A stretch of 64,000 nt of DNA, taken from Alkalihalobacterium alkalinitrilicum. GTDB taxonomy: Bacteria > Bacillota > Bacilli > Bacillales > Bacillaceae_F. This document shows positions 17,770 to 26,584 of the stretch, in pieces. The DNA lies in NCBI RefSeq assembly GCF_002019605.1, contig NZ_KV917368.1:2199574-2263573 (forward strand), written 5' to 3'. Numbering within the stretch: the first letter of the stretch is position 1; the number at the start of each line of letters is the position of its first letter. The translations under genes and the position numbers were made by a program. Under the pieces are notes generated by a model. That model was not told the DNA's origin. It saw only the letters and a program-made list of their open reading frames with translations, and did not search any database.

Positions 17770-19241
17770 TCAATTTTCCTTCTTTCTTTATTTCTCTTAA
17801 CCGCTTCATTCGTTGCTTCATATACCGCTCGGGCAATCGTTTTGCCTATGGGGGTGATCGTCCCCGCATACGGATGTTCCACACCAGTTTGTGAAGCTGC
17901 TACCATGATACTATCTGTAGATGTTCCCGTAGCAAGCGTATTTGTTTGTGGATCTATAATATTTTCATCAAAAAGAGCCTTAGCTTTTGCTTCAGTTGCC
18001 GTCATTACAGCTTGAACAAAAGCTGCATCCGATAAATTACCTTCTATAAAAATCCACGTATTAATTGTTCCTACCGTTTGTAGAACATTCTCCTGCAAAT
18101 AAGCCTTTGAAGCATCAACTGCATTCGAAACACCTGCGGTTACAACAACGAAAACAGTAAATGCTTCGTTCGTGTATGTTTTAAAAGAAGCGTCTTCTAA
18201 GATTGCAGCGGTCATCATCCCAACTGTACCTTCAAAATCAACATTATGATTTCTTAAATATTGTTTATACTCATCTTCTACACAATCACAATTATAATCT
18301 TTATGGACATGTCGATTAAAAAAAGTTGTATTCCAACTAAATCCCGCACCAATTACTGCTGAAGAAAAGGTCTTTAAATGAATAGGGCTCGTTACTTTAA
18401 TAAATTCTTCTGTTTTTTCAAGTTCGAAACGATTTATTAGCGATCGCTCAGTTTCTAGTGACTGTTTCGGTTGTAGTGTAATTAACGGACTTGGTACAGA
18501 CGGATGTTCTCTTCGTCCCACTTTCGCTTGGTAGACATCCTGTAACTTTTTTTCATCCATAACATGAGCAGGGCTATCAAGTGAGCAAACCTTACCTTCA
18601 TCTAGTAATAAAATACGGTCACAATATAAACTTGCCATGTTTAAATCATGTAAAATGGCAATTACGGTTAAGCCTTTTTCACGAGACCAAAGTTTTAAAG
18701 AGTCTAATAAACTCATTTGATAAGAAATATCTAGATGATTAGTAGGTTCATCTAATAGTAATATGTGTGGTTCTTGTGCTAGTGCACGAGCGAGCATCAC
18801 TCGTTGACGTTCCCCACCACTCAATGAATGAAGTGGTAAATCTCTAAATTGAACCACTCCTGTTAACTTCATCGCTTCTTCAACGATTTGTTTGTCTTTG
18901 TTACTAGAAACTTGAAACCAACCTTTTTGGTGGGCATAGCGGCCGAGTTGAACGATTTCTTCAACAGTATAAGAAAAGGACGTATCCGATTGTTGAGGTA
19001 AAACGGCCATCCACCTAGCTAACTCTTTTGCTGAGTATGTCGTAATACTTTTATCTTGAAGAAAAATATCACCAGATTGTAAAGGAAGTAAACCACTGAT
19101 CATTTTTAGAAGGGTTGTTTTACCACTCCCATTCGGACCTAGTATCCCAAATATTTCGCCCTTTTCTACAGAAAACGAAACATCATTAATAATATTAACA
19201 TTCCCATATCCGCCTTTAACGTCTGTTACTTGTAAAATCAT
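17766..19241 (-). CDS. Fusion of cobalamin ABC transporter ATPase (BtuD/FecE type) and adenosylcobinamide amidohydrolase CbiZ
   Basis: About 491 residues. Residues 1-255 are an ABC ATPase: Walker A GPNGSGKTT, signature LSGGERQRVMLARALAQEPH, Walker B ILLLDEPTNHLD, H-loop AILHDLNM. Residues 285-490 are a CbiZ domain: SSAVIGAGFSWNTTFFNRHV, EGTVGMMTAAIL, VVTAGVSNAVDAS, TGTSTDSIMVAASQ and HPYAGTITPIGKTIARAVYE. It energises corrinoid import and cuts the aminopropanol arm off imported cobinamide to give cobyric acid. Fusions of this kind are known in some Bacilli. ATG 19241 is chosen (GGAG, 8-base spacing) over ATG 19259, which has no ribosome site. Confidence 0.93.
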   Translation of the reverse strand: MILQVTDVKGGYGNVNIINDVSFSVEKGEIFGILGPNGSGKTTLLKMISGLLPLQSGDIFLQDKSITTYSAKELARWMAVLPQQSDTSFSYTVEEIVQLGRYAHQKGWFQVSSNKDKQIVEEAMKLTGVVQFRDLPLHSLSGGERQRVMLARALAQEPHILLLDEPTNHLDISYQMSLLDSLKLWSREKGLTVIAILHDLNMASLYCDRILLLDEGKVCSLDSPAHVMDEKKLQDVYQAKVGRREHPSVPSPLITLQPKQSLETERSLINRFELEKTEEFIKVTSPIHLKTFSSAVIGAGFSWNTTFFNRHVHKDYNCDCVEDEYKQYLRNHNVDFEGTVGMMTAAILEDASFKTYTNEAFTVFVVVTAGVSNAVDASKAYLQENVLQTVGTINTWIFIEGNLSDAAFVQAVMTATEAKAKALFDENIIDPQTNTLATGTSTDSIMVAASQTGVEHPYAGTITPIGKTIARAVYEATNEAVKRNKERRKIE

Positions 19242-19264
19242 CACCTTCACTCCATCCATGCAGA

Positions 19265-20320
19265 TTATAATCTATGACGTTGTCGGATTAAGATCATCGC
19301 AAAGACAGGGCCTCCGACAAGAGCAGTTATGACTCCAATAGGTAATTCTGTTGGGGAAATGATTGTACGAGCGACTAAGTCCGTTAAGATAAGGAATCCT
19401 CCTCCAATCAAAACGGAAAGAGGTAATAAATGTCGGTGATCTGGTCCCCATATGAGTCTAGTTAAATGTGGTATCACTAAGCCGACAAATCCAATCGTTC
19501 CCGAAACAGCTACAGCCGACCCTGTTAATAATGCAGCTCCGAGTAAAATCAATATTTTACGCGATTGTACGTTGACACCAAGATGTTTAGCGGTTTCTTC
19601 ACCGAACGCTAATGCATTGAGCTCTCTTGCATTAAGAAGTAGAATGATTAATCCTGCTAAAAAGAATGGAGAAATTAAATATACATAGCTCCAGCCCCTC
19701 ATCGAGACACTTCCCATTAACCAGCCAATTATTTGTCTAAGCTCTTCTCCTGTTAAGGCAATCATTAAAGAAATCATCGACCCAAGAAAAGAACTTAAAA
19801 TAATTCCAACTAATATGACCGTATGTGCTGCCATCGAACGATTAAGAGCTTTTGCAAAAAATATAACTACAAATAATGTAAAAAAACCAGAAACTATACT
19901 GACGACTGGTAACGTGTAAGCACCTAAGTAAGGTATTGTAATCCCAAAAAATAATACCGCTACTGCTCCAACTGCAGACCCAGATGAAACTCCTAGTGTA
20001 TATGGATCAGCCAACGGATTTTTTAAGAAGCCTTGGAAAGCAGCCCCTGCTAAGGCAAGGGCACCTCCAACAAACATGGCTAATAAAACACGTGGAAAAC
20101 GTATTTCCATTACAATATTTACATACATCGGATCAACTTCTGTTGCAATAGGTAACCCAATCCATTCTCTTCCTAACACCGTAAGAACTTCAACGAATGA
20201 AATAGGGACACTACCTAAAGCAATACCTGAGACGATAGATATAAATAAAAACGCAAAACAAATAATATATGCGAGTGTTATATTAGTTTTCGAAAACATC
20301 TGGGTAAATAAGTTTTGCAA
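19265..20320 (-). CDS. btuC: Cobalamin ABC transporter permease (BtuC/FecCD family)
   Basis: About 351 residues and nine to ten hydrophobic segments. Typical FecCD segments are RFPRVLLAMFVGGALALAGA, QGFLKNPLADPYTLGVSSGS, the cytoplasmic coupling stretch AFGEETAKHLGVNVQ, GTIGFVGLVIPHLTR and PTELPIGVITALVGGPVF. The start is uncertain. TTG 20320 has GAAGGGG 9 bases upstream; TTG 20338 and ATG 20299 lack a good site. It overlaps the end of btuF. Confidence 0.93.
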   Translation of the reverse strand: MQNLFTQMFSKTNITLAYIICFAFLFISIVSGIALGSVPISFVEVLTVLGREWIGLPIATEVDPMYVNIVMEIRFPRVLLAMFVGGALALAGAAFQGFLKNPLADPYTLGVSSGSAVGAVAVLFFGITIPYLGAYTLPVVSIVSGFFTLFVVIFFAKALNRSMAAHTVILVGIILSSFLGSMISLMIALTGEELRQIIGWLMGSVSMRGWSYVYLISPFFLAGLIILLLNARELNALAFGEETAKHLGVNVQSRKILILLGAALLTGSAVAVSGTIGFVGLVIPHLTRLIWGPDHRHLLPLSVLIGGGFLILTDLVARTIISPTELPIGVITALVGGPVFAMILIRQRHRL

Positions 20321-21275
20321 GTTTTTCGACCCCTTCAATTAAGCGAGGACCAGGACGTTCTACAATATTCGCTTCAACGTTATAAACTCTTTCGTTTTTA
20401 ACCGCTTCTACTTCAGTCCAAGCAGTACGAGCCAAAACATCTTCTACTGCATTCTCCATTCCTTCTACGTGTCCATAAGTCGTAATAATGACATCAGGAT
20501 TTAAAACAACAGCATCTTCTTCAGTAAACATCGGCCATCCATCTTGATTACCTGCTGCGTTTTTCGCATTGATCATTTCTAACATTTCATGCATAAATGT
20601 TCCTTTTCCTGTTGTATACATGTCTGGAGCTGGCCAAATTTCAACCCAAACTGTAGCCTGATCAGCTTCATCTATTTCACTAGCTTTTGTTTGAATTGCC
20701 GTAATTCTATCTTGCATTGATATAATCACATTTTCAGCTTCTTCGGCATTTCCTAATGCATTACCAACCATCTGGATAGAGTCATATAATTCGTCAAAAG
20801 ATGAAGCATTTTTCACGACCAATACGGTCACACCCGCGTTACGAATTTGATCTAATCCTTCTTCACTATTCATTGCATTGGCTAACACTAAATCCGGGTT
20901 GGATGCAATAATCTTTTCAACATTGAACTCCATTCCACCGATGGACTCAATTTCTTTCACTTCTTCAGGAAAATCATCATTATCAGTAACCGCAATTAGT
21001 CGATCAAAACCATCTAAAGCATAAACAATTTCTGTATTACTTGGAACGAGTGAAATTAACGATTGTGGCTCTTCCTCGATTATTACTTCTGTTCCTGTTG
21101 CATCTGTAATTGTAATTGGAAACGCTGTAGCTTCCCCACTACCAGTTGTTTGGTCTTCTGTTTCCTCAGATGGTGTTTCTTCTGTTTGTGGCTCTTCTTG
21201 ATTATCTGTACCACATGCTGTCATTAATCCTACAATGAGTATTGAGGCAACTAACCACATATACCATTTTTTCAA
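20283..21275 (-). CDS. btuF: Corrinoid-binding lipoprotein of the cobalamin ABC transporter
   Basis: About 330 residues from TTG 21275 (AAGGGG 9 bases upstream), giving a compact signal peptide that ends at the lipobox GLMTACG. An acidic Glu/Thr-rich linker follows, then the periplasmic-binding (BtuF/FhuD-like) domain: QSLISLVPSNTEIVYALDGF, DDFPEEVKEIESIGGM, NPDLVLANAMN and PDVIITTYGHVEGM. First gene of the operon, 78 bases after the riboswitch terminator. The corrinoid assignment comes from the B12 riboswitch and the neighbouring genes. Confidence 0.93.
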   Translation of the reverse strand: MKKWYMWLVASILIVGLMTACGTDNQEEPQTEETPSEETEDQTTGSGEATAFPITITDATGTEVIIEEEPQSLISLVPSNTEIVYALDGFDRLIAVTDNDDFPEEVKEIESIGGMEFNVEKIIASNPDLVLANAMNSEEGLDQIRNAGVTVLVVKNASSFDELYDSIQMVGNALGNAEEAENVIISMQDRITAIQTKASEIDEADQATVWVEIWPAPDMYTTGKGTFMHEMLEMINAKNAAGNQDGWPMFTEEDAVVLNPDVIITTYGHVEGMENAVEDVLARTAWTEVEAVKNERVYNVEANIVERPGPRLIEGVEKLAKLIYPDVFEN

Positions 21276-21345
21276 ACTCTCCAACCCCTTTTTCGATATC
21301 TTTTTAGTATTCAATGAATGAATTTAGAAAAGGAAAATATGTACA

Positions 21346-21376
21346 AAAATAAAAACTCTCCTTCATCGGAGAGTTT
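21346..21376 (-). terminator. Riboswitch-controlled terminator before btuF
   Basis: AAACTCTCC (21353-21361) and GGAGAGTTT (21368-21376) form a 9-bp stem with a 6-base loop. On the minus strand it is followed by TTATTTTTG. It lies between the B12 aptamer and btuF and is the likely expression platform. Confidence 0.85.
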
Positions 21377-21510
21377 AGGTTACAGTTTAATAGATCTCCT
21401 GTTAACACTTAAATGACTACTTACATTCGAATAAGTGTCGTTCTCGTTTGAACAATCAGGTCACTCTATATTACAAGAGTATGATCTTATCACACTGCTC
21501 CCCTTTTCCA

Positions 21511-21685
21511 CGAAGGTTACACAATCCTTTAAGGCAGGTCTCCTGACTTGTACTTTAGGTGGTTCCTTCACCTTCCCATCTTTTTATTATAGACAGTGGT
21601 ATACTGAAGGAATTTAGTACTTACAGTGGCGGGACCGTGTTGGATTTGCACCAACTTCCCTTTTCACACTCACGTGAGTGACCTT
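21511..21685 (-). promoter_or_regulatory. Cobalamin (AdoCbl) riboswitch
   Basis: On the minus strand the core GGGAAGTTGGTGCAAATCC followed by ACGGTCCCGCCACTGTAA (about 21625-21662) is the conserved cobalamin aptamer centre. The B12 box AGTCAGGAGACCTGCC is at 21533-21548. AAGGT (near 21685) and ACCTT (near 21515) can close P1. It precedes a terminator hairpin and the 11-gene operon, so bound adenosylcobalamin should stop transcription of uptake and salvage genes. Confidence 0.95.
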
Positions 21686-21724
21686 AAAGTTTACAATATA
21701 TTCAATTCATTGAGATACGACTCC

Positions 21725-21753
21725 ATTATACAAAATAAAAGATTATTCGTCTA
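21725..21753 (-). promoter_or_regulatory. Probable sigma-A promoter of the cobalamin operon
   Basis: On the minus strand TAGACG (21748-21753), 17 bases, then a perfect TATAAT (21725-21730). The start site would fall about 35 bases before the aptamer. The -35 box matches only four of six positions. Confidence 0.5.
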
Positions 21754-21771
21754 TATAAAGTGAAACTTTAT

Positions 21772-21970
21772 TCAGTGGGGGTTTTCCTTTATCCCCCACT
21801 GAATATTAGTTGAACCAATCGGGTTGTTACTGAGGCCCACAGGATGTGGGTCACACAGACGTTGCAACAGGACGTGGCGACCTTAGTCTGTGTTCAATCG
21901 TCTCCCACTTATCCTTTATTGATTCCTCAAAGTCTTGAAGTGGGAGTCTTAGCGCCCAGTTAAACGGGAT
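21772..21970. repeat. Hairpin-rich repeat, copy A (possible orphan IS200/IS605-type end or structured RNA)
   Basis: Four hairpins in 180 bases: TCAGTGGGGG/CCCCCACTGA (21772-21802), CCCACA/TGTGGG (21836-21850), CACAGAC/GTCTGTG with an inner GTTGC/GCGAC (21854-21892), and CTCCCACTT/AAGTGGGAG (21902-21946). A tail CCCAGTTAAACGGGATAAA follows. The last hairpin and tail recur at 46441-46512, and a divergent copy at 56861-56973 lies beside a TnpB remnant. It ends 6 bases from the flavodoxin stop. Mobile origin is inferred. Confidence 0.6.
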
Positions 21971-21975
21971 AAAAC

Positions 21976-22431
21976 TTATACGCTCGTTTTTAGGTTAACA
22001 GTTTTTGCAAACTGCCTACCAAACTCTTTACACTCTTCTTCTTCGCCGTCTGGACTAAGCTCAATTTTAAGACCTTGTTGAGCAACTACACCGTTTCTTT
22101 CTTCTACCATCGCTTCTAATAAATCAACGGCTCCACAAAAGATTTCGTACGCTGTATCCCCTGATCCAAAAACGGCAAATTGTTTATCCGAAAGATCTAA
22201 TGTTGCCATTTCATCATACAAATCTAGGAACTCATCTGGAAGTTCTCCATCTCCCCAAGTATAAGCACCTAACACGATTGCATTAAAAGCATTTAGCATA
22301 TCTGGATCACAATCAATTACATCGATTTTCGTTACATTTACCTTTTCTTCCTTTAGACCTTCTTCTATTAAGTCAGCAATCGCTTCTGTATTCCCTGACA
22401 TACTAGCATAAACAAGTAAAACGTCCTTCAT
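21976..22431 (-). CDS. Short-chain flavodoxin
   Basis: 151 residues. FMN-binding electron carrier of the cytoplasm. The phosphate loop is YASMSGNTEAIADLI at residues 8-22. Flavin-stacking loops are GAYTWGDGELPDEF near residue 57 and GSGDTAYEIFCGAVD near 90. It resembles B. subtilis YkuN/YkuP, which replace ferredoxin under iron limitation. It lies 136 bases downstream of a Fur-box-controlled gene on the same strand, so iron regulation by read-through is plausible, but no Fur box of its own was found. Confidence 0.93.
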   Translation of the reverse strand: MKDVLLVYASMSGNTEAIADLIEEGLKEEKVNVTKIDVIDCDPDMLNAFNAIVLGAYTWGDGELPDEFLDLYDEMATLDLSDKQFAVFGSGDTAYEIFCGAVDLLEAMVEERNGVVAQQGLKIELSPDGEEEECKEFGRQFAKTVNLKTSV

Positions 22432-22566
22432 TTTTCATTTCCCCTTCCAAATTTTATGTAAGTTATTCTCTTTTGGTTGCTTTTTAGACTCTTTTGAAAG
22501 TATATTAAAATGCTCACTTGGCTACGGTCCAAAAAACAAATCTTTACAACTGATTAGAAAATGGTC

Positions 22567-23505
22567 TTAATGTAAAACCTGTTTCAAATTACTGTTTCGG
22601 TTAGTTGCTTGTTCGTGTATTTGATTTGAATGTATTGTTTCATAATGACCAGCAACGACATAATGTTGATTATGATTTGCAATTCTCCAACCGTGACCTC
22701 TTACTTTATTGCAAGGAACGACAATGTTATTTTCTATATGAATCCGTGAAACTGTCGCATACCCGTCTTTACCTTGTGATGAGGTAACATAAATAAATCC
22801 ATTATCTTCAGTGACATCTAAAAAACTTGCTTGACTTTCCACTTGCTCAAACTCATTCCAGAAATAATCATTATTTTTACTCAAAAGACTACAATATTCA
22901 ATCTTTCCTTTTGTCCCTTTACACGAGCCGCCTGCTACTAATAAATAATTTTCATATACAATTATGGAAGAAACCATAGAATTCATTTCCTTTTTCACCC
23001 ATGACATTTTTAGGCTACTTAAATCCAGTTTCCATATTCCTCCATAAGTACGATGAATTTTCGTACCAATGAAAAGGAAATTGTTTAATAAACATAATGA
23101 ACGAACGGATGGTTGATTATCTTTCAATCTTACAAACGGCTGAACCTGGCACCATGTATCACCAAAATCATAAGAAAAAAATAAGCAATTGTTACCGTGA
23201 GTAATGACTATACCTCTAGAATTACCAACTACACTCCAAATCGTTGTTGTAGTTGGTAAGAACTTATGCTCCCATGTTTTCCCTCCGTCCCAACTTTTTA
23301 GAAAAACACCTTTTTCCCCGACCGCATACAAAATTGAACAAACTTTTATTAGCTTTACGATACGAAAAGGGAATGGAAAAAGACTGGTTAAGCGATTTCC
23401 AACCAAACGATAAACCCCTTCCCTTTCGATGGCCACTATGTATTCTCCATTTTGATCCTTACAAACAGCTGTACCACCTCGGAAAGTGTTTTTCATTGTG
23501 TTCAC
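22567..23505 (-). CDS. Iron-regulated beta-propeller-like protein of unknown function
   Basis: About 312 residues. Asp-box/BNR-like repeats are visible (KSWDGGKTWEHKFL and FSYDFGDTWCQVQ), and regularly spaced beta-rich blocks such as NNFLFIGTKIHRTYGGIW and YENYLLVAGGS suggest a propeller fold. No signal peptide, membrane segment or catalytic motif is seen, so it is probably cytoplasmic. GTG 23505 is the chosen start (GGAGG, 8-base spacing); ATG 23523 lacks a site. The promoter is covered by two Fur boxes, so the gene should be induced by iron starvation. I do not recognise a named family; siderophore or haem handling would be a guess. Confidence 0.7.
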   Translation of the reverse strand: MNTMKNTFRGGTAVCKDQNGEYIVAIEREGVYRLVGNRLTSLFPFPFRIVKLIKVCSILYAVGEKGVFLKSWDGGKTWEHKFLPTTTTIWSVVGNSRGIVITHGNNCLFFSYDFGDTWCQVQPFVRLKDNQPSVRSLCLLNNFLFIGTKIHRTYGGIWKLDLSSLKMSWVKKEMNSMVSSIIVYENYLLVAGGSCKGTKGKIEYCSLLSKNNDYFWNEFEQVESQASFLDVTEDNGFIYVTSSQGKDGYATVSRIHIENNIVVPCNKVRGHGWRIANHNQHYVVAGHYETIHSNQIHEQATNRNSNLKQVLH

Positions 23506-23532
23506 AATCAATTCCTCCACCATAGTTAATAA

Positions 23533-23583
23533 TGAAAATCATTTTCAATAACTATAATAAATGATAATGATTTTCATTGTCAA
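23533..23583 (-). promoter_or_regulatory. Promoter overlapped by two Fur boxes
   Basis: On the minus strand TTGACA (23578-23583), 18 bases, TATTAT (23554-23559). Two 7-1-7 Fur-type palindromes overlap it: TGATAATGATTTTCA at 23562-23576, inside the spacer, and TGAAAATCATTTTCA at 23533-23547, over the start-site region. Iron-bound Fur should block the promoter fully. Confidence 0.88.
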
Positions 23584-23657
23584 TATATATTCAAAAAAAA
23601 AAAGTCCTATAGACAATCAAGATCAGTTATCGAGGAGAAAATATAAAATACACACAA

Positions 23658-23697
23658 AATAGAGGTGCAAATCACATGATGATTAGCACCTCTATTT
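23658..23697. terminator. Terminator downstream of resE and the short ORF
   Basis: AAATAGAGGTGC (23658-23669) and GCACCTCTATTT (23686-23697) form a perfect 12-bp stem. T-rich tracts follow on both strands. Transcripts leaving resE, or a short RNA from 23.9 kb, would end here. The rest of 23584-23846 holds no gene that I can support. Confidence 0.75.
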
Positions 23698-23846
23698 TTA
23701 TTGATACCTTTTATAATATTACAACAATTGTCATATCACTCTTATTAAAAAGCGTACAAGCAAAGGTGTAGCGGACTCAGTACTGATTTGTGTAAAAAAC
23801 AGTGATTTCTTCGGTCTGATGTAATTAGTAGATCATTTACTAATTA

Positions 23847-23885
23847 TTAGCACTCTTCTCTCCTTAAACCGAGGCTGTTAGCCAT
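23847..23885 (-). CDS. Possible 12-residue peptide (leader-type short ORF)
   Basis: ATG 23885 to TAA encodes MANSLGLRREEC. AGAGGAG lies about 8 bases before the ATG, a strong ribosome site for an ORF this short. A hairpin TAATTAGTA/TACTAATTA (23822-23846) begins at its stop codon and a terminator lies at 23658-23697. It sits 64 bases after the resE stop. It could be a leader peptide, part of a small RNA, or chance. Confidence 0.35.
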   Translation of the reverse strand: MANSLGLRREEC

Positions 23886-23948
23886 ATCGACTTCTCCTCT
23901 TAGTGACAATTGTTCCTTATGAAACAAGATTTTTCGTTACTTTTCATC

Positions 23949-25730
23949 TTATTCTTCTGTTTTTCGAGGAATTTGAAACGTAAATGTCGTGCCTTCATTC
24001 ACTTTACTATGAACTGATATTTCTCCACCGTGAGCTTCAACAATATTTTTTGCTATCGCTAAGCCAAGCCCAGTTCCTGACCTCCCACGAGTTCTTGCTT
24101 TATCCGCTTTGTAAAACCGTTCAAACACAAACGGTAAATCTTCTTCTGGAATTCCTGAACCACTATCTTGGATATCAAAACGCAAATAGTTTTCATAAGG
24201 TTGAACCTTTAATAGAACCGTCCCACCTTTATTCGTATGGCGAATGGCATTATGAATTAAGTTTGTTAACACTTGTTCCACACGATCTGGATCTAGCTCT
24301 GCTGTTTTAACAAAATCAGCAATTTCTCCAGACAAAGCGATTCCTTGTTCTTTTGCTAAACCTTGGAACTTACGAATAATCTTTTCTGACAATTCTTTTG
24401 CGTTAACCATTTGTACGTGTAATTCAATATGACCCGCTTCCATTCTTGCTAAATCAAGTAGCTCATTTACAAGTCGTCCCATTCTTAATGATTCATCATA
24501 AATAATTTGAGCAATTTCTTTTTTCTCTTCATCCGTTTGAGCAATGTCATCAATAATCGCTTCACTATATCCTTGTAGCATCGAAATTGGCGTTCTTAAT
24601 TCGTGAGAAACATTGGCAATAAAATCTTTACGAAGCTTATCTAATCTTCTTTCTTCCGTTATGTCGCGAATCACTGCAACAGCCCCACGTACGAACGTTT
24701 TATCGTAAAGTGGCGAAAGTATTATAGCCCAGCTTCTCCCTTGGATATCAATTTCCATCGCTTGTTCTTTCTCTATCGCAACTACTTGTTGGAATAGCTT
24801 TTTTATCGATTTTGGTAAATCTTCCGCTTTTCCATCTAAGCCTTGGTCATAATACCAAGCTTGTAAAAATCGTTCAGCAGGTGGATTTGTAACAACAATT
24901 GTTCCTTTTCTGTCAATCGTTATTACTCCATCCGCCATACTACTCAAAATTCTAGATAGTTGCTCTTTTTCTTGATTTAATGCAACATAATTTCGATTTA
25001 GCTCACGTCCCATTCGATTAAATGCTATCGCAAGCTGACCGATTTCATCATGCGTTAGTATCGGTACCTTCGTATCAAACTTCCCTTCGGCCACTTCCAT
25101 CGATGCTAGACGCATCTTTCTTAAAGGGGCAGTTACTCTCGATGAAAGAAAAAATGCAAAAATTGTCGTTAGTACGATGGCGATACCTGCAGAAAAATAA
25201 ATAATTCTTTTTGTTTCTCCTGTCGTTTCCTCAAGTGCTGAAAGAGATTGATATAAAAACACAGCCCCATTTTCATTCGTCATTTGAACAGGTCTACCAA
25301 CAATCATTACTTCAGTATGCACTTCAACCCCGTTTGAATAAAAAGGAAAATCCCCTTGACTTACGACTTGCTCACCTTGTTCAAACACTTGTGAAAGGAT
25401 TTCATCTTCATAGAATATTTCAACGGGCAAGTCCACATTCACAGTATCATTCGCAGAGTACCAATGATTTTCGTCTTCACTAATAATGACTACCTTTGTT
25501 TCATAGGACTCAGCAATTTTTGAAATCGTTGATAAAGCGGTTTCTTCACTTTCATACTCTTCAATAATGGTCGCTACCATTCTAGCATGGTTCATCAACT
25601 GAGATTCGGCTTCATTCACATGGAACTTTTCAAAATATTGAAGAAGCATTACCATCAACACAGACAATACGACAGAAACGAGTGCTAATATCGTAAACCA
25701 AAGCTTACCAACAACACTTCGCCAAAGCAT
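23949..25730 (-). CDS. resE: Sensor histidine kinase ResE
   Basis: 593 residues. Membrane segment at 10-30, extracytoplasmic sensor to about 175, second membrane segment 178-200, HAMP ([18 protein letters not shown]), PAS ([17 protein letters not shown]), HisKA with the phosphorylated His in [20 protein letters not shown], and HATPase boxes ([13 protein letters not shown]1: [13 protein letters not shown]2: [14 protein letters not shown]). It controls the anaerobic/redox response with ResD. Its ATG overlaps the resD stop by one base (TAATG). Confidence 0.95.
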   Translation of the reverse strand: MLWRSVVGKLWFTILALVSVVLSVLMVMLLQYFEKFHVNEAESQLMNHARMVATIIEEYESEETALSTISKIAESYETKVVIISEDENHWYSANDTVNVDLPVEIFYEDEILSQVFEQGEQVVSQGDFPFYSNGVEVHTEVMIVGRPVQMTNENGAVFLYQSLSALEETTGETKRIIYFSAGIAIVLTTIFAFFLSSRVTAPLRKMRLASMEVAEGKFDTKVPILTHDEIGQLAIAFNRMGRELNRNYVALNQEKEQLSRILSSMADGVITIDRKGTIVVTNPPAERFLQAWYYDQGLDGKAEDLPKSIKKLFQQVVAIEKEQAMEIDIQGRSWAIILSPLYDKTFVRGAVAVIRDITEERRLDKLRKDFIANVSHELRTPISMLQGYSEAIIDDIAQTDEEKKEIAQIIYDESLRMGRLVNELLDLARMEAGHIELHVQMVNAKELSEKIIRKFQGLAKEQGIALSGEIADFVKTAELDPDRVEQVLTNLIHNAIRHTNKGGTVLLKVQPYENYLRFDIQDSGSGIPEEDLPFVFERFYKADKARTRGRSGTGLGLAIAKNIVEAHGGEISVHSKVNEGTTFTFQIPRKTEE

Positions 25731-26446
25731 TACCCTTTCACTGCCTCGAATTTATAACCGACACCCCACACCGTGGATATCATACTCGCTGCTTGAGGAG
25801 AAACTCGATTTAATTTTTCACGTAACCGTTTTACATGAGTATCAACCGTTCTTAAGTCACCAAAGAAATCATAATTCCACACATCTTTTAATAACTGTTC
25901 CCGCGAGAACACCTTATCTGGTGACAACGCTAAATAATGTAGTAATTCATACTCTTTCGGTGTCAAATTAATTTCTGTGCCTTCAACTGTAACACGGTGT
26001 GCATCATTATCAATCGTCAAGTGTGAAAAAACTAGGATATCTTTTGATCCCGTATCCGTTTGCAAAAATTTCGTTGAAGAAGAACGACGTAGTAGCGCTT
26101 TCACACGAAGGACTACTTCTCTTGGACTAAACGGTTTCACAATATAGTCGTCAGTCCCTACTTCAAACCCTTGAACACGGTTCGCCTCTTCTCCTTTTGC
26201 TGTAAGCATGATAATCGGTGTTGCTTTTGTTTTTCGTAGTTCCTGACAAACTTCAATTCCGTCTATTCCAGGCATCATAATATCTAATAGGATTAAATCA
26301 TAATCTTCATTTAATGCCATTTCTAAAGCAATCTCGCCATTCTCAGCATCTTCTACTTGATAATTTTCCCTTTCTAAGTACATCTTCAATAAACGACGAA
26401 TACGCTCTTCATCATCAACAACTAAAACCTTTGCTTCAAAATCCAT
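25730..26446 (-). CDS. resD: Response regulator ResD (OmpR type)
   Basis: 238 residues. Receiver domain 7-120 with acidic pocket VVDDEERI, phospho-Asp in [13 protein letters not shown], the Thr/Ser in [10 protein letters not shown] and Lys in [11 protein letters not shown]. The C-terminal OmpR winged helix includes [20 protein letters not shown] and [12 protein letters not shown]. In B. subtilis it activates genes for anaerobic respiration and cytochrome biogenesis, including resABC. The 100 bases to the resABC terminator hold its promoter region. Confidence 0.96.
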   Translation of the reverse strand: MDFEAKVLVVDDEERIRRLLKMYLERENYQVEDAENGEIALEMALNEDYDLILLDIMMPGIDGIEVCQELRKTKATPIIMLTAKGEEANRVQGFEVGTDDYIVKPFSPREVVLRVKALLRRSSSTKFLQTDTGSKDILVFSHLTIDNDAHRVTVEGTEINLTPKEYELLHYLALSPDKVFSREQLLKDVWNYDFFGDLRTVDTHVKRLREKLNRVSPQAASMISTVWGVGYKFEAVKG

Positions 26447-26547
26447 ACGAACGACTACCTCCCAAAATAAACACTTATATTAATATTAGCATGACAATAT
26501 TCTCTTTATTTTAACATGTTTCTACTATAACCAAAAAGATACAATTA

Positions 26548-26579
26548 TGAGGCTGACTCATAGTAAAGAGTCAGCCTCA
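26548..26579. terminator. Terminator of resA-resB-resC
   Basis: TGAGGCTGACTC (26548-26559) and GAGTCAGCCTCA (26568-26579) form a perfect 12-bp stem with an 8-base loop, 6 bases past the resC stop. The T tract is weak. It would separate resABC from resDE. Confidence 0.75.
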
Positions 26580-26584
26580 ATAAG

